Shown: positions 62,586 to 64,000 of the stretch, piece by piece | How positions within the stretch are numbered: position 1 is the stretch's first letter | How the letters are laid out: every line of letters starts with the position of its first letter | Origin: Catenulispora sp. GP43 | GTDB lineage: Bacteria; Actinomycetota; Actinomycetes; Streptomycetales; Catenulisporaceae | Direction of reading: 5' to 3' | DNA: 64,000 bases | Assembly (NCBI RefSeq): GCF_041260665.1 | Contig: NZ_JBGCCT010000003.1 | Location: forward strand, 62,001 to 126,000 | Position numbers and translations under genes: made by a program | The notes under the pieces: model-generated | Told to the model about the DNA's origin: nothing | What the model saw: only the letters and a program-made list of their open reading frames with translations | Databases searched by the model: none

Positions 62586-64000
62586 ATGACCGATAGCCCG
62601 CGACTCTCTAAAGGGGTCTGGATAAACACCTCGCTCGCCGTGGTGGTTGCCGCCGGTGGAGCGGGCGCCTGGGCGCTGCTCGGCTCGTCGAGTTCCGACA
62701 AGTCGTCCTCCGGCCGCACCGTCGCCGTTCAGCGCGGTGATGTCACAGCCCAGGTATCCGCCTCCGGCAATGTCACGCTTCCCACCCAGCTCGACTTGGC
62801 GTTCACCGCTTCGGGCACGGTGACCGAGGTGGACGTGAAGCCCGGCGACGAGGTGAAGGCCGGCCAGGTGCTGGCCAAGATCGACACCACCGACGCCAAC
62901 CAGCAGCTCGCCTCCGCGCAGGCCCAGCTGACCACGGCGCAGGCCCAGCTCACCAAGCTGCAGCAGGGCCAGACGCCGCAGCAGGCCGCGCTGAGCCAGC
63001 AGCAGCTGACGACCGCCGCCGACTCGCTGTCCTCGGCGAGGACGTCGTACTCGGACACCCAGAACAGCCTGGCGCTGGATGCCAGCACCCTGGCTTCCGC
63101 CGTCACGACGGCGAAGAACAGTCTGAGCGCTGACGAGGCCCAGCAGACGACCGACTGCGCAGGGACGAGCGCCGCAGCGCAACAGTCTTGTAACAGCGAC
63201 AAGAACAAGGTCACCCAGGACACCAACGCTGTCACGACGGCCGAGAACGCTCAGAAGACCGGCGCGGAGAAGGACACCCAGTCCCTGCACCAGGCGCAGT
63301 CCTCGCTGACCCAGGCCCAGAACTCCTACAACACCGCGGTGGACCAGCAGGCGGTCTCCGCCGCGCCGGCCACGCCGGACCAGATAGCCTCCGCCGACCA
63401 GTCCGTCCTCAACGCCCAGAACGCGGTCACCAGCGCGCAGAAGGAGGTCGCCGGCACCGTCATCACCGCGCCCTCGGCCGGGACGGTCCTGTCCGTCGGC
63501 GGTTCGGTCGGCGACTCGGTGTCCGCGGGGTCGACCTCCTCCACCTCGGCCGCGTCCTCCTCGAGCGGCTCTACTGGGGGTTCTTCTGGGGGTTCTTCTG
63601 GGGGTTCGGGCGGCGGCGCCTCCGGGGGGTCGTCGAGTTCTTCGTCGTCCGCGTCCTCCGGCGCCAAGTCCGGCAGCGGCTTCGTGGTGCTGGGCAACAT
63701 GTCCAGCCTGACGGTGCGCGCCGAGTTCGCCGAGACCGACGCCTCCAAGCTGAAGGCCGGTCAGGACGCGCAGGTCTCGATCAACGCGATCCCCGGCTCC
63801 TCGCTCACCGCGACGGTGCAGTCCATCGACCCGACCTCGACCGTGGTGTCCAACGTCGTCGAGTACGGCGTCACGCTCCAGTTCACGGCCGGCCAGCAGG
63901 ACCTCACGGCCCTGAAGATGGGCCAGACCGCGTCGGTCTCCGTGGTCACCGACAATGTGACCAACGTTCTGTACGTGCCGTCCTCGGCGGTCACCAGCTT
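62586..64000 (+). CDS. HlyD/RND-type efflux adaptor, 3' end outside window
   Basis: The frame is open from the ATG at 62586 to the right edge (about 471 codons). It encodes a membrane fusion protein: N-terminal membrane helix (about 11-33), first half of a biotinyl-lipoyl-like domain (43-97, TASGTVTEVDVKPGDEVKAGQVLAKID), an alpha-hairpin of about 180 residues rich in Gln, Ala and Ser, the second half-motif (TVITAPSAGTVLSVGGSVGDSVSAG, about 290-315), a Ser/Gly-rich insertion (319-360), and the start of the beta-barrel (SLTVRAEFAETDASKLKAGQDAQV). It would link an ABC or similar transporter across the envelope; none is visible before the edge. The start has only a weak ribosome-binding site. Confidence 0.85.
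   Translation, partial: MTDSPRLSKGVWINTSLAVVVAAGGAGAWALLGSSSSDKSSSGRTVAVQRGDVTAQVSASGNVTLPTQLDLAFTASGTVTEVDVKPGDEVKAGQVLAKIDTTDANQQLASAQAQLTTAQAQLTKLQQGQTPQQAALSQQQLTTAADSLSSARTSYSDTQNSLALDASTLASAVTTAKNSLSADEAQQTTDCAGTSAAAQQSCNSDKNKVTQDTNAVTTAENAQKTGAEKDTQSLHQAQSSLTQAQNSYNTAVDQQAVSAAPATPDQIASADQSVLNAQNAVTSAQKEVAGTVITAPSAGTVLSVGGSVGDSVSAGSTSSTSAASSSSGSTGGSSGGSSGGSGGGASGGSSSSSSSASSGAKSGSGFVVLGNMSSLTVRAEFAETDASKLKAGQDAQVSINAIPGSSLTATVQSIDPTSTVVSNVVEYGVTLQFTAGQQDLTALKMGQTASVSVVTDNVTNVLYVPSSAVTS
63573..63608 (+). repeat. Three 12-bp tandem repeats in the adaptor gene
   Basis: Units ACTGGGGGTTCT, TCTGGGGGTTCT and TCTGGGGGTTCG (63573-63608) encode Gly/Ser repeats of the insertion between the lipoyl-like and barrel domains. 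Copy number may vary between strains. Confidence 0.7.

Overview
The window is high-GC DNA from an actinomycete. The indicators are GTG starts, translationally coupled start/stop overlaps, SigE-family sigma factors, DUF397 and DUF5753 regulators, an EtfD-type electron-transfer protein and cell-wall-binding repeat 2 (CWB2) proteins. The gene content would fit the Catenulispora/Streptomyces side of the phylum, but genus cannot be fixed from sequence alone. Nearly all of it looks like stable chromosome. A parS-like site at 3259 hints that it may lie in the origin half.

Layout. 1-3.2 kb: a leftward operon of a HicB-like RHH protein, a DUF4097 protein and a DrrA/DrrB-type ABC exporter (the permease runs off the left edge). 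3.3-9.8 kb: purB, a SigE-family sigma factor with a membrane partner, a degenerate M48-like membrane protein, and purD. 9.85-12.4 kb: a marR-MFS-hydrolase cluster read from a probably leaderless promoter. 12.4-17.5 kb: hypotheticals, a class III aminotransferase and purA. 17.7-19.4 kb: a second sigma/partner pair. 19.5-24.5 kb: an HSP90-family ATPase followed 9 nt later by a 1006-aa helical-repeat protein. 24.5-26.2 kb: a DUF5753 regulator with two DUF397 proteins. 26.4-28 kb: small proteins and a DUF4097-like membrane protein. 28.1-30.4 kb: EtfD. 30.5-33.8 kb: an RpiR regulator and an ArsR-MFS pair with a strong double-palindrome operator.

34.1-41.3 kb is a histidine utilisation locus: hutH leftward, then hutU, an M20 amidohydrolase, hutF and hutI rightward with overlapping junctions. 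HutF makes N-formylglutamate, and no classical HutG is present, so the M20 enzyme is the best candidate for the last step. 41.3-45.8 kb: a secreted CWB2/PKD protein, an MFS transporter and a third sigma/partner pair. 45.9-49 kb: serS, rhodanese, GT2 and TetR. 49-51.4 kb: a membrane-anchored secreted protein and a DUF5926/SEC-C protein. 51.4-53.6 kb: a fused TrpE-TrpG preceded by a complete Trp attenuator (17-residue leader with three Trp codons, antiterminator and terminator). 53.9-57.7 kb: an RsbW-like ATPase, GDPD, YbjQ, a small membrane protein, thymidine kinase and tRNA-Ser(UGA).

58-59.6 kb: a vapBC cassette abutting and apparently truncating a second CWB2 gene, just downstream of the tRNA. 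This is the one stretch that looks mobile. 59.9-64 kb: an MBL-fold hydrolase, a MerR fused to a BCP/PrxQ-type peroxiredoxin with a MerR-style promoter, a hypothetical membrane protein, and the start of an efflux adaptor running off the right edge.
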